A stretch of 64,000 nt of DNA from Paraburkholderia bryophila (GCF_013409255.1 NZ_JACCAS010000001.1:2542001-2606000), one strand, 5' to 3'; shown: positions 8,931-18,201, counted from the first letter of the stretch. Translations and numbers: made by a program. The notes: generated from the letters alone by a model not told the origin.

Positions 8931-9868
8931 AAGTCCTCTTCTACATGACGCATGCCGACGCCGCCGAGTGGCTGCACGACTTCGCCCGCGCGCTGCCCGA
9001 AGCGGATCTGCGCGAATGGCAGCCGGGCGATACCGCGCCGGCCGACTTCGCGGTCGTGTGGCGGCCGCCGCGCGAGATGCTGGCCGGCCGCGACGATCTG
9101 CGCGCGATTTTGAATCTCGGCGCGGGCGTCGACGCGATCCTCGGGCTCGAACACGCGCAACCCGGCACGCTGCCGCGCAATGCGCAATTGATCCGGCTCG
9201 AAGATTCCGGCATGGCGCTGCAAATGACCGAGTACGTGACGCACGCGGTGCTGCGCTACTTGCGTCGCTTCGACGACTATCAGACGCTGCAAGGCGAACG
9301 CCGCTGGCAAGTGCTGGAGCCGCATCCGCGTGAGACGTTCACGGTCGGCGTGCTCGGGCTCGGTGTGCTCGGCTCGCATGTCGCGCAAACGCTCGCGGGC
9401 TTCGGGTTACCGGTGCGTGGTTATAGTCGCAGTGCGCGGCAAATCGACGGCATCACGACTTTCGCCGGTGATGCGCAATTCGACGCGTTTCTCGATGGCG
9501 TCAAAGTGCTGGTGAACCTGCTGCCCCACACACCGGAAACCGGCGATGTGCTGAACGCGCGCACTTTCTCGAAGCTCGCGCGCGGCGCATATCTGATCAA
9601 CGTCGCGCGCGGCGGGCATCTGGTCGAACAGGATCTGCTCGACGCATTAGGCAGCGGTCAACTTACCGCCGCGACGCTCGACGTGTTCCGCGAGGAGCCG
9701 CTGCCGGCCGATCATCTGTTCTGGCGCGAACCGCGGATCACGATCACGCCGCACGTGTCCGCGCTGACGCTGCGCTCGGAAAGCGTCGAGCAGGTCGCGC
9801 GCAAGATCAAAGCGCTGGCGCGTGGTGATACGGTCGGTGGCGTGGTGAATCTCGAACGCGGATATTGA
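8927..9868 (+). CDS. ghrA: 2-hydroxyacid dehydrogenase, glyoxylate/hydroxypyruvate reductase A type
   Basis: An NAD(P)H-dependent reductase of glyoxylate or hydroxypyruvate in the D-2-hydroxyacid dehydrogenase family. The 313-residue protein has the Rossmann motif GLGVLG at residues 144-149. R228 (NVARGG), E257 (FREEPLP) and H276 (TPHVSA) form the catalytic Arg-Glu-His set. The short N-terminal substrate domain (residues 1-100) resembles the GhrA subgroup more than PGDH. The start overlaps the stop of the small ORF at 8829. Substrate preference is inferred from family resemblance only. Confidence 0.85.
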   Translation: MKVLFYMTHADAAEWLHDFARALPEADLREWQPGDTAPADFAVVWRPPREMLAGRDDLRAILNLGAGVDAILGLEHAQPGTLPRNAQLIRLEDSGMALQMTEYVTHAVLRYLRRFDDYQTLQGERRWQVLEPHPRETFTVGVLGLGVLGSHVAQTLAGFGLPVRGYSRSARQIDGITTFAGDAQFDAFLDGVKVLVNLLPHTPETGDVLNARTFSKLARGAYLINVARGGHLVEQDLLDALGSGQLTAATLDVFREEPLPADHLFWREPRITITPHVSALTLRSESVEQVARKIKALARGDTVGGVVNLERGY

Positions 9869-9934
9869 ACACGGACATCATCGAAGCCAATTTTAGGAGC
9901 GCCGCCTCGCGCGGCTCGCAACTTAATTGCATGG

Positions 9935-9968
9935 GACCCGAGTCAGCGCCAAGCCGCTAGCTCGGGTC
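9935..9968 (+). promoter_or_regulatory. Hairpin directly before the HMG-CoA lyase ribosome binding site
   Basis: GACCCGAG (9935-9942) pairs with CTCGGGTC (9961-9968). Inside it AGCG (9945-9948) pairs with CGCT (9955-9958) across a 6-base loop. The structure ends about 2 bases before AAAGGAG, the ribosome binding site of the gene at 9983. It could be a terminator-like or translation-controlling leader element; no U-run follows. Confidence 0.5.
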
Positions 9969-9982
9969 GAAAGGAGACAATC

Positions 9983-10909
9983 ATGGCCTTACCCCAGCAA
10001 GTCAAAATCGTCGAAGTCGGTCCGCGTGACGGACTGCAGAACGAAAAAGAATTCGTCGCCACCGCAACCAAGATCGAACTGATCAACCGGTTGTCGGCGG
10101 CAGGCTTCCGCAATGTCGAAGCGGCCTCGTTCGTGTCGCCGAAATGGGTCCCGCAAATGGCCGACGGCGCCGATGTGATGGCCGGCATCGCGCGCCATCC
10201 GGGCACGATCTACTCGGTGCTCACGCCGAACCTGCGCGGCTTCGAAGGCGCGCTCGCGGCACGAGCCGACGAAATCGTGATCTTCGGCGCCGCCAGCGAA
10301 GCGTTCTCGCAGAAGAACATCAATTGCAGCATCGCGGAAAGCATCGACCGCTTCGCGCCAGTCGCGCAGGCGGCCAAGGAGCACGGCCTGCGGATTCGCG
10401 GCAGCGTGTCGTGCGCGCTCGGCTGCCCGTATCAGGGCGAGGTGCCGGTGGCGTCCGTGGTCGATGTGGTCGAACGCTTCGCGGCGCTCGGCTGCGACGA
10501 GATCGATATCGCCGACACGATCGGCGTCGGCACGCCCAAACGCACGCGCGAAGTGTTCGAAGCCGTGACCCGCGTGTTTCCGCGCGAACGTCTGTCCGGC
10601 CACTTCCACGACACCTACGGCCAGGCACTCGCGAATATCTACGCCGCGCTGCAGGAAGGCATCGAGATCTATCACGCGTCGGTTGCGGGGCTCGGCGGTT
10701 GTCCGTACGCGAAGGGCGCGACCGGCAACGTCGCGACCGAAGACGTGCTGTACCTGATGAACGGCCTCGGCATCGAGACCGGTATCGACCTCGCGCAAGT
10801 CGTGGCGATCGGCGATTTCATCTCGACGTCGATCGGCAAGCCGAACGTGTCGCGCGCCGGTAAAGCGCTGCTCGCCAAGGCGCGCAGCGAAGCGGGCAAT
10901 TGCGTCTGA
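9983..10909 (+). CDS. mvaB: Hydroxymethylglutaryl-CoA lyase
   Basis: It cleaves 3-hydroxy-3-methylglutaryl-CoA into acetoacetate and acetyl-CoA, the last step of leucine breakdown. The 308-residue TIM barrel has R15-D16 in the VGPRDGLQNE motif and metal-binding histidines in HFHDTYG (H208, H210). The signature SVAGLGGCPYAKGATGN carries the catalytic C241. The ribosome binding site AAAGGAGA lies 7 bases upstream, right after a hairpin. Other leucine-catabolism genes are not adjacent. Confidence 0.93.
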   Translation: MALPQQVKIVEVGPRDGLQNEKEFVATATKIELINRLSAAGFRNVEAASFVSPKWVPQMADGADVMAGIARHPGTIYSVLTPNLRGFEGALAARADEIVIFGAASEAFSQKNINCSIAESIDRFAPVAQAAKEHGLRIRGSVSCALGCPYQGEVPVASVVDVVERFAALGCDEIDIADTIGVGTPKRTREVFEAVTRVFPRERLSGHFHDTYGQALANIYAALQEGIEIYHASVAGLGGCPYAKGATGNVATEDVLYLMNGLGIETGIDLAQVVAIGDFISTSIGKPNVSRAGKALLAKARSEAGNCV

Positions 10910-10990
10910 GTTTCGGCGCGCGTTTTTCGGCGCTTAATGTTGCCCGCGCCATTACCCCTTACTGTTGCCCATTTCTCAGGACCCGAAACG

Positions 10991-11512
10991 ATGACGGATC
11001 ACGCTTCCTTCGACTCCGACGATCTCGCCGCGCTGCCGGAATCGGCACGCCGTGTTGCCCTGCTGTTGCGCGAACGCGGCCACGCGGGCCGAATCGTGAT
11101 GCTGCCGGAAACCGGCAAGACTTCCGCTGAAGCCGCTGCGGGACTCGGCTGCTCGGTCGCGCAGATCGCCAAGTCGATCCTGTTTCGCCGCCGTAAAGAC
11201 GACGCGCCGGTGCTGGTGGTTGCAAGCGGCGCGAATCGCGTCGACGAACAGAAAGTCGCCGCGCAAGTCGGCGAGATCGGCCGCGCGGACGCGAAGTTCG
11301 TCCGTGAACAAACCGGCTATGCGATCGGCGGCGTCTGCCCGATCGGACACGCTGTCAAACCGGTCACGCTGATCGACGCCGATCTGCTTGAACTCGACAG
11401 CCTGTGGGCCGCGGCGGGGCATCCGCATGCGGTGTTCAATCTGACGGCGCAGGAGTTGGTCGCGCTGACGGGCGCGCCGGTGGTCGACGTGGCGCTGCGC
11501 GAGACCGCGTGA
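10991..11512 (+). CDS. YbaK/EbsC-family aminoacyl-tRNA deacylase-like protein
   Basis: A 173-residue single-domain protein of the YbaK/ProX fold, which in characterised members hydrolyses mischarged tRNA (for example Cys- or Ala-tRNAPro). Recognisable blocks are [22 protein letters not shown] with the conserved lysine, [16 protein letters not shown], and [13 protein letters not shown]. The start at 10991 gives the usual length. It heads a tight group with the genes at 11517, 11741 and 12205. Substrate not predictable from sequence. Confidence 0.82.
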   Translation: MTDHASFDSDDLAALPESARRVALLLRERGHAGRIVMLPETGKTSAEAAAGLGCSVAQIAKSILFRRRKDDAPVLVVASGANRVDEQKVAAQVGEIGRADAKFVREQTGYAIGGVCPIGHAVKPVTLIDADLLELDSLWAAAGHPHAVFNLTAQELVALTGAPVVDVALRETA

Positions 11513-11516
11513 CGCG

Positions 11517-11744
11517 ATGACGGCCGGCAACGATATCGAAGACGAGGACGGTAGCGTGATGTCGCCGTGCATCAGCGTGTGCAGAATGGACAAGTCGACC
11601 GGCTGGTGCGAGGGCTGCCTGCGCACCATCGACGAAATCGCCGGCTGGTCGCTGTTCGACGACGACGCGAAACGCGCGGTCTGGAGTGCGATCGAAGTAC
11701 GCCACGTGGAGTTCATGGCGAAGCACGCGAAGGAGCGGCGATGA
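11517..11744 (+). CDS. DUF1289-family small protein
   Basis: A 75-residue protein matching DUF1289: [23 protein letters not shown] with four conserved cysteines (CxxxC...CxxC), then a [18 protein letters not shown] segment. The cysteine set suggests metal or Fe-S binding, but no function is established to my knowledge. It starts 4 bases after the YbaK gene and its stop overlaps the next start in ATGA, so it is co-transcribed and probably translationally coupled. Confidence 0.8.
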   Translation: MTAGNDIEDEDGSVMSPCISVCRMDKSTGWCEGCLRTIDEIAGWSLFDDDAKRAVWSAIEVRHVEFMAKHAKERR

Positions 11745-12208
11745 AGCCCGCGCCGCGTATCGTCACGATCGGCGAGACGTTCAGCGCGACGCTCGAACTG
11801 TCGGCGCAATCGGTGAAATCGTTCGCCGCGCTCGTCAACGATTTCAACCCGCTGCATCACGACGAAGCGTATGCCGCGCAGAGCCGCTTCGGCGGCTTGA
11901 TCGCATCCGGCACGCAACCGACCGCGCATTTCATGGCCTTACTGGCGACGCATTTTTCGACCTACGCACAACCTCTCGGGCTCGAGTTCGATATCAAACT
12001 CAAGAAAGCCGTCCACGCGACTGATGCGCTCACGATCAACTGGCGCGTGCGCGATGCCTACTGGAAAGCGAGCCTGAATGGCGATCTGACGCATCTCGAC
12101 GGAACGGTCGTGAATCAGCGCGGCGACGTCATGTTGATCGGCACGTCGACCATTCTCGTGATGCCGAAGCCCGAAGCGGACGTACCAACCCATGCGGGCA
12201 CATCATGA
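11741..12208 (+). CDS. MaoC-like (R)-specific enoyl-CoA hydratase/dehydratase
   Basis: A 155-residue single hotdog domain. The hydratase-2 motif reads as [16 protein letters not shown], with catalytic Asp and His, followed by [12 protein letters not shown]. Members hydrate trans-2-enoyl-CoA thioesters or act in related acyl-CoA steps; the exact substrate cannot be told. The start at 11741 overlaps the DUF1289 stop and the end overlaps the next gene, both as ATGA. Confidence 0.83.
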   Translation: MKPAPRIVTIGETFSATLELSAQSVKSFAALVNDFNPLHHDEAYAAQSRFGGLIASGTQPTAHFMALLATHFSTYAQPLGLEFDIKLKKAVHATDALTINWRVRDAYWKASLNGDLTHLDGTVVNQRGDVMLIGTSTILVMPKPEADVPTHAGTS

Positions 12209-13158
12209 TCGCGCTACCGGAATCGATGCGGGTTTTCGAACGCGGCTGGTTGTCGTCGAATAACGTGCTGCTGGTTGATGACACGTGCGCCGCGCTCGTC
12301 GATACCGGCTATGCAAGCCACGCGGCGCAGACGGTCGCGCTGGTGCGGCAAGCGCTCGGCACGCGGCCGCTTGATCTGATCGTCAACACGCATCTGCATT
12401 CGGACCACTGCGGCGGCAATGCGCAGTTGCAGGCGGCGTGGCCGTGCCGCACGGTCATTCCGGCTTCCGAGGCCGATGTCGTGCGCGACTGGGACGAAAC
12501 CCGTCTGACGTTTCGCGCCACCGGCCAGACCTGCGAGCGTTTCGATTTCACTGGCACGATGACGGCCGGTACGCGACTGCGACTCGGCGCGCTCGACTGG
12601 CAGGTGCTCGGCGCGCCCGGACACGATCCGCATTCGCTGATGCTCTACTGCGCGGACGAACGCATCCTGATCAGCGCGGACGCGCTGTGGGAGAACGGCT
12701 TCGGCGTGATCTTTCCGGAACTGGAAGGCGAAAGCGGATTCGCCGAAGAACAGGCGGTGCTCGAAGCGATTGCGAAACTCGACGTGCGTGTCGTGATTCC
12801 GGGCCACGGTGCGCCGTTCACGAATGTCGAACAGGCGCTTGAACGCGCGTTCTCGCGTGTTGCCTGGTTGCGCGCCGATCCCACGCGCAATGCGAAGAAT
12901 GCGCTGAAGGTGTTGATCGTGTTCAAGCTGCTTGAAGTCCGCGTGATGACCTTTGATGCACTAGTGCGGATGGTGGATAGCGCTGAGGTGATGCGTGCGG
13001 CGGCGGCGATGCTCGCGCCGGGTGGCGCATGGCCCGCGTTGCTGAAAGGAATCGTCGAGGAACTCGCGGCGAAGAATGGGCCGCTGGAGGTGGAGGGCGA
13101 GCGGATCTTTGCGCGGGATTCAAAACCGTTGGCACAAAAAGAAAACCGCTCGACCTGA
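12205..13158 (+). CDS. Metallo-beta-lactamase-fold hydrolase
   Basis: A 317-residue MBL-fold protein. The zinc motif HLHSDH is at H63, H65, D67 and H68. Further ligands lie in APGHDPHS, SADALW and IPGHGAP, matching glyoxalase-II-like hydrolases. A C-terminal helical extension of about 100 residues carries FSRVAWLRADPTRNAK. Fourth and last gene of the overlapping operon that starts at 10991. The combination with MaoC and YbaK suggests thioester chemistry, but the substrate is unknown. Confidence 0.82.
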   Translation: MIALPESMRVFERGWLSSNNVLLVDDTCAALVDTGYASHAAQTVALVRQALGTRPLDLIVNTHLHSDHCGGNAQLQAAWPCRTVIPASEADVVRDWDETRLTFRATGQTCERFDFTGTMTAGTRLRLGALDWQVLGAPGHDPHSLMLYCADERILISADALWENGFGVIFPELEGESGFAEEQAVLEAIAKLDVRVVIPGHGAPFTNVEQALERAFSRVAWLRADPTRNAKNALKVLIVFKLLEVRVMTFDALVRMVDSAEVMRAAAAMLAPGGAWPALLKGIVEELAAKNGPLEVEGERIFARDSKPLAQKENRST

Positions 13159-13415
13159 ACAACAAGGCGAGCGGCGGAAATTCTGTCGGACGTGATCAGC
13201 GTCTGGGTGAATGATACGCGTGGCGCATTTTTGTCCGCATTGGTGATTTCCCTACAGAAGGTTGACGGGGCGTTTTAAAGTGGCATACGCGCGGCGTTAC
13301 GGCGCTACGTAGTCAACGGCTTTAGCACGTATTAGCCTTTCGATATGAATAATCAGGCCATACGCTTAATCTGGAATCCGTAGCATTGCCGGTGATTGTC
13401 GCGCCACGACATCGA
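13159..13415. other. Convergent intergenic region, no gene seen
   Basis: A short stem CCGCTCG/CGAGCGG (13146-13152 with 13168-13174) straddles the upstream stop codon but lacks a T-run, so it is at most a weak terminator. Nothing else was recognised. Confidence 0.4.
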
Positions 13416-14315
13416 TCAGGTTGACGACAAACGTTTCTGCGGCACGATCCGCCAGCCCAGATTGACGCCTGCGGCGGCCAGCAGAATCAGCACCGCGCCG
13501 AGCACCTGAATCCACGCGAGCGTCTGCCCGAACGCAACCCGATCGACGATGATCGCGACCACCGGATAGATGAAGGACAGCGCACCGGTCATCGAAGTCG
13601 GCAGCTTCTGGATCGCGCCGTACAGCAGCACGTACATGAGGCCGGTATTCACAATGCCGAGCACGATCAATTCGAGCCACTGCACGCCGCGGGTCGGCAG
13701 CGCGTCGAAATGCACGAATGGGGCGAGCATCAGCACGCCGAGCGACACCTGAATCAGCGCGATCAGATGCGGCGGCGTGCCCTTCAACCGCTTCGTGATG
13801 ATCGACGACACCGCGTACATGGCCGCCGCGCCGACCGCGTACGCGACGCCGGTCAGGTATTGCCCCGGTACCGCCAGCACGGCCGGCTCGACCTTCACGA
13901 CGAACACGAGGCCGATGAACGCGATCACCAGCCACGCGACGGTCGACGCGCTGACACGTTCGCGGAACACCAGCGCGCCGAGCGCGACCAGCATGAACGG
14001 CTGGGTGTTATAGACGGCGGTCGCCATCGAGATCGACGCGCGCGAATACGCCGCGAACAGCAACACCCAGTTGATGACGATCGCGGCGCCGCCGAGCAGG
14101 GCGAGCGCGAGCATCTTCCACGAAAAGAGTTTGCGCCTGAAGAGACCTAGTACCGCGCACACGAGGGCGAGCGTCGCGCCGCCGAAGATGCAGCGGAAGA
14201 ACACCACGTTGAACGGATTCTGCTGCGACGACACCACCAGCCAGCCGATGGTGCCGGACATCAGCATTGCCATCGTCATCTCCGCGGCCCCGCGGCGGGT
14301 TTCGTTTGACGCCAT
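13416..14315 (-). CDS. EamA/DMT-family transporter
   Basis: An inner-membrane protein of 299 residues with about ten hydrophobic segments in two EamA repeats (about 10-140 and 155-290), as in drug/metabolite exporters such as RhaT- or YdcZ-like carriers. The second repeat ends VLGAVLILLAAAGVNLGW. Substrate unknown. It is divergent from the Lrp-type regulator at 14437 across 121 bases, a common arrangement for amino-acid exporters controlled by a local Lrp protein, so amino-acid efflux is a reasonable guess. Confidence 0.83.
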   Translation of the reverse strand: MASNETRRGAAEMTMAMLMSGTIGWLVVSSQQNPFNVVFFRCIFGGATLALVCAVLGLFRRKLFSWKMLALALLGGAAIVINWVLLFAAYSRASISMATAVYNTQPFMLVALGALVFRERVSASTVAWLVIAFIGLVFVVKVEPAVLAVPGQYLTGVAYAVGAAAMYAVSSIITKRLKGTPPHLIALIQVSLGVLMLAPFVHFDALPTRGVQWLELIVLGIVNTGLMYVLLYGAIQKLPTSMTGALSFIYPVVAIIVDRVAFGQTLAWIQVLGAVLILLAAAGVNLGWRIVPQKRLSST

Positions 14316-14436
14316 GATTCGATCCTCGAATTTCTATGGGATACCTGCATGCCAAGCAGTGTAATTAATCTGATTGGCTGAATACATGGCTAAACTAAAG
14401 ACTTCTCACGACGAAACCTAATAATCGAAGGTCATC

Positions 14437-14907
14437 ATGTCAAAACGCCTTTCGTCATCCGCGCCGACTCCGCTCGATGATACGGATCGCGCGCTGCTCG
14501 CCGCGCTTGCCGAAGACGCTCGCCAGCCGGTTAGTGAACTGGCTCGTCTGATTGGGCTGTCAGCGCCGAGCACGGCGGAACGCGTGCGCAGGCTCGAGGC
14601 GCAGGGGGTGATTGAACGCTTCACCGTGCAGATCGATCCGCGGGCTCTTGGTTACACGTTGCAGGCGATTGTGCGGGTGAAGCCGTTGCCTGGTCAGTTG
14701 CATCTGGTGGAGGAGGTGATTCGACGGATTCCGGAGTTCGTCGAATGCGACAAGGTGACGGGGGATGATTGTTTTATTTGTCGCTTGTATCTGCATTCGA
14801 TCGAGCAGCTCGATGGGATCCTGGCGAAGGTTACCGAGCGGGCGGAGACTAGCACCGCGATTGTTAAGGCTACGACGGTGGCGAGGAGGCTGCCGCCGCT
14901 TGGGTGA
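14437..14907 (+). CDS. Lrp/AsnC-family transcriptional regulator
   Basis: The 156-residue protein has an N-terminal winged HTH (DTDRALLAALAEDARQPVSELARLIGLSAPSTAERVRRLE, about residues 12-52) and a C-terminal RAM ligand-binding domain (about 65-150, with VECDKVTGDDCFICRLY). Such proteins sense amino acids and form octamers. It is divergent from the EamA exporter and probably controls it and itself through the AT-rich 121-base spacer. Confidence 0.88.
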   Translation: MSKRLSSSAPTPLDDTDRALLAALAEDARQPVSELARLIGLSAPSTAERVRRLEAQGVIERFTVQIDPRALGYTLQAIVRVKPLPGQLHLVEEVIRRIPEFVECDKVTGDDCFICRLYLHSIEQLDGILAKVTERAETSTAIVKATTVARRLPPLG

Positions 14908-14933
14908 AGGGTCGTGGCACCGCCCAAAGCAAG

Positions 14934-15824
14934 TTACTGTTCGACCGCTTCGAAGAAGGCCAGCATCTCGGCAACGAGCTCTTCCGAGGCCTCCTCGGGA
15001 ATATAGTGCCCACAAGAAAGCGCCCTGCCACTGACATCCCGCGCCACGTGCCGCCACTCCCCCAGCGCATCGAAGCATTTCTCAATGACGCCCTTATCCC
15101 CCCAAAGCACGCGCAGCGGACACCCAATCTTATGCCCGCGCTCAACATCGGCGCGATCATGCTCGAGATCGATACTCGCCGACGCCCGATAATCCTCGCA
15201 CATAGCATGGACAGCACCTGGCTGCGCGAGCGCCAAACGATAAGCCTCGAGCGAGGCAGGATCGAACGCCGCGAGCCCTGCATGACGGCTCCCCATCACC
15301 GCATCGACATAAGCGGCCGGATCGGCACCGATCAGCGTCTCAGGCAACGGCTCCGGCTGAATCAGAAAAAACCAGTGGAAATAAAGCGTCGCGAACGTGC
15401 GATCAGTCGCCTCGTACATCGCAAGCGTCGGCGCAATATCGAGCAGCATCAAACGCTCGACCGCATCGGCATGATCCAGCGCCATCCGATGCGCGACCCG
15501 CGCGCCACGATCATGCGCACACACCAGAAAACGTTCGAAGCCGAAATGCCGCATCACGGCAACCTGATCGGCCGCCATCGTGCGTTTGGAATACGGCGTG
15601 TGAACGGCGTCGCTCGGCGGCTTACCCGATGCGCCGTAGCCACGCAGATCGGTGGCGATCACGGTGAAGTGCTCAGCCAGTTGCTCAGCGCAACGCGCCC
15701 AGATCAGATGCGACTGCGGATGGCCGTGCAGCAACAGAAGAGGCGGCCCCGCTCCGCCCTTCACTCCGAAAATATCGACATCGCCCACGGCGACGCGAAA
15801 GGGCGTGAAATTCTCGAAGGCCAT
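14934..15824 (-). CDS. Fluoroacetate/haloacetate dehalogenase-like alpha/beta hydrolase
   Basis: The 296-residue protein matches the fluoroacetate dehalogenase group at every active-site position I can place. These are nucleophile D105 in HDRGAR, carboxylate-binding R106 and R109, acid D129, halide-pocket H150, W151 and Y212, and catalytic H273 in CGHYIPEE. LLHGHPQSHLIW provides the oxyanion region. The start at 15824 removes an arginine-rich upstream extension. Family knowledge says these enzymes hydrolyse C-F or C-Cl bonds of haloacetates; the natural substrate here is not known. It converges with the Lrp gene (27-base gap). Confidence 0.82.
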   Translation of the reverse strand: MAFENFTPFRVAVGDVDIFGVKGGAGPPLLLLHGHPQSHLIWARCAEQLAEHFTVIATDLRGYGASGKPPSDAVHTPYSKRTMAADQVAVMRHFGFERFLVCAHDRGARVAHRMALDHADAVERLMLLDIAPTLAMYEATDRTFATLYFHWFFLIQPEPLPETLIGADPAAYVDAVMGSRHAGLAAFDPASLEAYRLALAQPGAVHAMCEDYRASASIDLEHDRADVERGHKIGCPLRVLWGDKGVIEKCFDALGEWRHVARDVSGRALSCGHYIPEEASEELVAEMLAFFEAVEQ

Positions 15825-15970
15825 GGCGTCTCTCTTGTCATTACGAGTCAACGCATTGTAGGAGCCCAATGTGTCCACGCGAGGTGGGTTAGCCCACGCA
15901 AGCGTAGAACCTGAACTCTCCTTCCAACTGTTCTAAACAGACCTGCAGTACTCGAGCGACAGGCATCGCC

Positions 15971-15989
15971 TATAATCGAACGATCGTTC
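15971..15989. promoter_or_regulatory. -10-like TATAAT with adjoining palindrome GAACGATCGTTC
   Basis: TATAAT at 15971-15976 is followed directly by the perfect 12-bp palindrome GAACGATCGTTC (15978-15989), in the 338-base gap between the hydrolase (minus) and nitronate monooxygenase (plus). The placement fits a repressor operator covering the start of transcription. The half-site resembles TetR-family operators. No good -35 was found. Confidence 0.45.
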
Positions 15990-16162
15990 TTTAATTGTCG
16001 GGCGGCACGTGTCGTATCGCGCATGCGCGGTGAGACGGCGGCAAGACGGTGGCAAAATCGCGCCGCCCCGTCTCGGCGCAATGCGTGCCATGTGCCGCTA
16101 AACTCGTACACGCCGGACGCGCGAACGCCGTACCGGTCCGATCAAAACTGGAGACTCGCATC

Positions 16163-17122
16163 ATGGCATTGCCCGCCGTTCTGCAAAAACTCGCGCTGCC
16201 CGTCGTTGCCTCGCCGATGTTTATCGTCAGCTATCCCGAACTGGTATTGGCTCAATGTAAGGCCGGTATCGTCGGTTCGTTTCCCGCGTTGAACGCGCGC
16301 CCGGCCGAATTGCTCGACGAATGGCTCACGCAGATTCAGACGCAACTCGCCGAGCACAAGGCCGCCCATCCGGATGCGATCATCGGGCCGATCGCCGTCA
16401 ACCAGATCGTTCATCAATCGAATACGCGGCTCGAACACGACGTGCGCGTGTGCGTCGACCACAAGATCCCCATCTTCATCACGAGCCTGCGTGCGCCGTC
16501 GCGTGAAATCGTCGATGCGGTGCATAGCTACGGCGGCATCGTGCTGCATGACGTGATCAATCTGCGGCACGCGCAGAAGGCGCTCGAAGCGGGCGTCGAC
16601 GGTCTGATCCTGGTGGCCTCCGGCGCCGGCGGCCATGCGGGCACGACCTCGCCGTTCGCGCTGGTCGGCGAAGTGCGGCGCATGTTCGACGGCCCGATCA
16701 TCCTGTCGGGTTCGATCGCCAACGGCGGCTCGATCCTCGCCGCTCAGGCCATGGGCGCGGACCTCGCATACATGGGCACGCGCTTCATCGCGACCAAAGA
16801 GGCGCACGCGGTCGAGAGCTACAAGCAGGCTATCGTCAACTCCACCGCGTCGGACATCATCTACACGAACCTGTTCACCGGCGTGCACGGCAACTACATC
16901 CGCGAAAGTATCGTCAACGCGGGGCTCGACCCGGACGCGCTGCCGGAATCGGACAAGACCGCGATGAACTTCGCCAGCGACAAGGCGAAGGCGTGGAAAG
17001 ACATCTGGGGCGCAGGCCAGGGCGTCGGCTTGATGGACGACGTGCCGAGCGTCGGCGAACTGGTGCAGCGCCTGTCGAAGGAATACGACGACGCGAAGGC
17101 GCGGCTGGGGATCGCGCGCTAA
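16163..17122 (+). CDS. Nitronate monooxygenase (2-nitropropane dioxygenase family)
   Basis: An FMN-dependent TIM-barrel enzyme that oxidises alkyl nitronates such as propionate-3-nitronate to carbonyl compounds and nitrite. The 319-residue protein shows SPMFIVSYPELVLAQCKAGIVGSFPALNAR at the N-terminus, the SGAGGHAG motif, and ILSGSIANGGSILAAQAMGADLAYMGTRF for FMN phosphate binding. The ATG at 16163 is chosen for length; the upstream open frame is unlike the family. It converges with the LysR gene. Confidence 0.87.
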   Translation: MALPAVLQKLALPVVASPMFIVSYPELVLAQCKAGIVGSFPALNARPAELLDEWLTQIQTQLAEHKAAHPDAIIGPIAVNQIVHQSNTRLEHDVRVCVDHKIPIFITSLRAPSREIVDAVHSYGGIVLHDVINLRHAQKALEAGVDGLILVASGAGGHAGTTSPFALVGEVRRMFDGPIILSGSIANGGSILAAQAMGADLAYMGTRFIATKEAHAVESYKQAIVNSTASDIIYTNLFTGVHGNYIRESIVNAGLDPDALPESDKTAMNFASDKAKAWKDIWGAGQGVGLMDDVPSVGELVQRLSKEYDDAKARLGIAR

Positions 17123-17159
17123 TCGTTTCATCTGCCGCCGGGCGGGGCGCCGCTGCGAA

Positions 17160-18098
17160 TCAACGTACGGCCATCGCCTTGATCTGCTCCAGCGATGGCC
17201 ACAACGACTCGTTCGCGAACCGCTCGGCCAGAAAGTCGACGAACGATCGCACCTTGGCCGACAGATGCCGCCGGCTCGCGTAGACCACGTGGATCGGCAG
17301 TTCGCGCGGCGGCACTTCGTCCACCAGCAGCGGCACCAGACGCCCAGTGGCCAGATCGTCGCCGATCACCTCGGTGCCGAGCATCGCGATGCCCGCCCCT
17401 TGCAGCACGATCACGCGCTGCGCCTCCAGATGGTTGACGATCAGATTGCCCGACAAGCGCACGCGCGGCGACGCATCGCCGGATGCAGTCGCGAGTTCGA
17501 GCGTCGAGACGCCCGCGTATTGCAGATAGTTGTGGCGCGCCAGCTCGGCGACCGTCTTCGGCGTGCCATGCCGCTTCAGATAGGCCGGCGAAGCGCATAG
17601 CACAAGGTGCGCGGTCGCAATCTGCCGCGCGATCAGCGACGACGACTTCAGCCCGCTCGGCGAGGCCCGGATCGCGACGTCGAAGCCTTCGTCGATCAGC
17701 TCGACCACGCGGTCGGACAAGGTGATGTCGACGGTGACCTGCGGATAGTGCGCGGCGTAGTCGGCCACGGCGGCCATCACGTGGCTCAAGCCAAACGCCG
17801 ATAGCGACGACACCCGCAAGCGCCCTTGCGGCACGACACTCGCCGCGCCGACCACCTGCTCGGCTTCCTCCAGTTCGGTGAGCACCTGGCTCAGGCGCTC
17901 GTAGTATTCGCGGCCCGCCTCGGTGGGCGCGACGCGCCGCGTGGTGCGGTTCAGCAGACGCGCGCCGAGCTGCTGCTCGAGGTGCATCACATGCTTGCTG
18001 GCCATCGCCGCCGACATCTCCATCCGTTCCGCCGCGCCGACAAAGCTGCCGACCTCCACCACATGGCGGAACACTTTCATGCTGACGAGGGTATCCAT
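17160..18098 (-). CDS. LysR-family transcriptional regulator
   Basis: A 312-residue LTTR with an N-terminal winged HTH (MKVFRHVVEVGSFVGAAERMEMSAAMASKHVMHLEQQLGARLLNR, about 8-55) and a PBP2-type effector domain from about residue 90. The sequence resembles the large CrgA-like subgroup common in Burkholderia. The target is not evident: upstream is the terminator and end of the porin gene, and downstream it meets nitronate monooxygenase tail to tail. Confidence 0.87.
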   Translation of the reverse strand: MDTLVSMKVFRHVVEVGSFVGAAERMEMSAAMASKHVMHLEQQLGARLLNRTTRRVAPTEAGREYYERLSQVLTELEEAEQVVGAASVVPQGRLRVSSLSAFGLSHVMAAVADYAAHYPQVTVDITLSDRVVELIDEGFDVAIRASPSGLKSSSLIARQIATAHLVLCASPAYLKRHGTPKTVAELARHNYLQYAGVSTLELATASGDASPRVRLSGNLIVNHLEAQRVIVLQGAGIAMLGTEVIGDDLATGRLVPLLVDEVPPRELPIHVVYASRRHLSAKVRSFVDFLAERFANESLWPSLEQIKAMAVR

Positions 18099-18201
18099 CT
18101 CAATCGCTCGCTTGAGGAATCAATCGACGCCATTCTGCCGGGTTTATAAAAAACTGGTGAGCAAAGACGTCGTCGACACCACGCGCGCCTCGCCAGAAAG
18201 G

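Noticed and set aside
13146..13174. Intrinsic terminator after the MBL-fold gene
   Set aside because: The 7-bp stem overlaps the stop codon and has no T-run after it.
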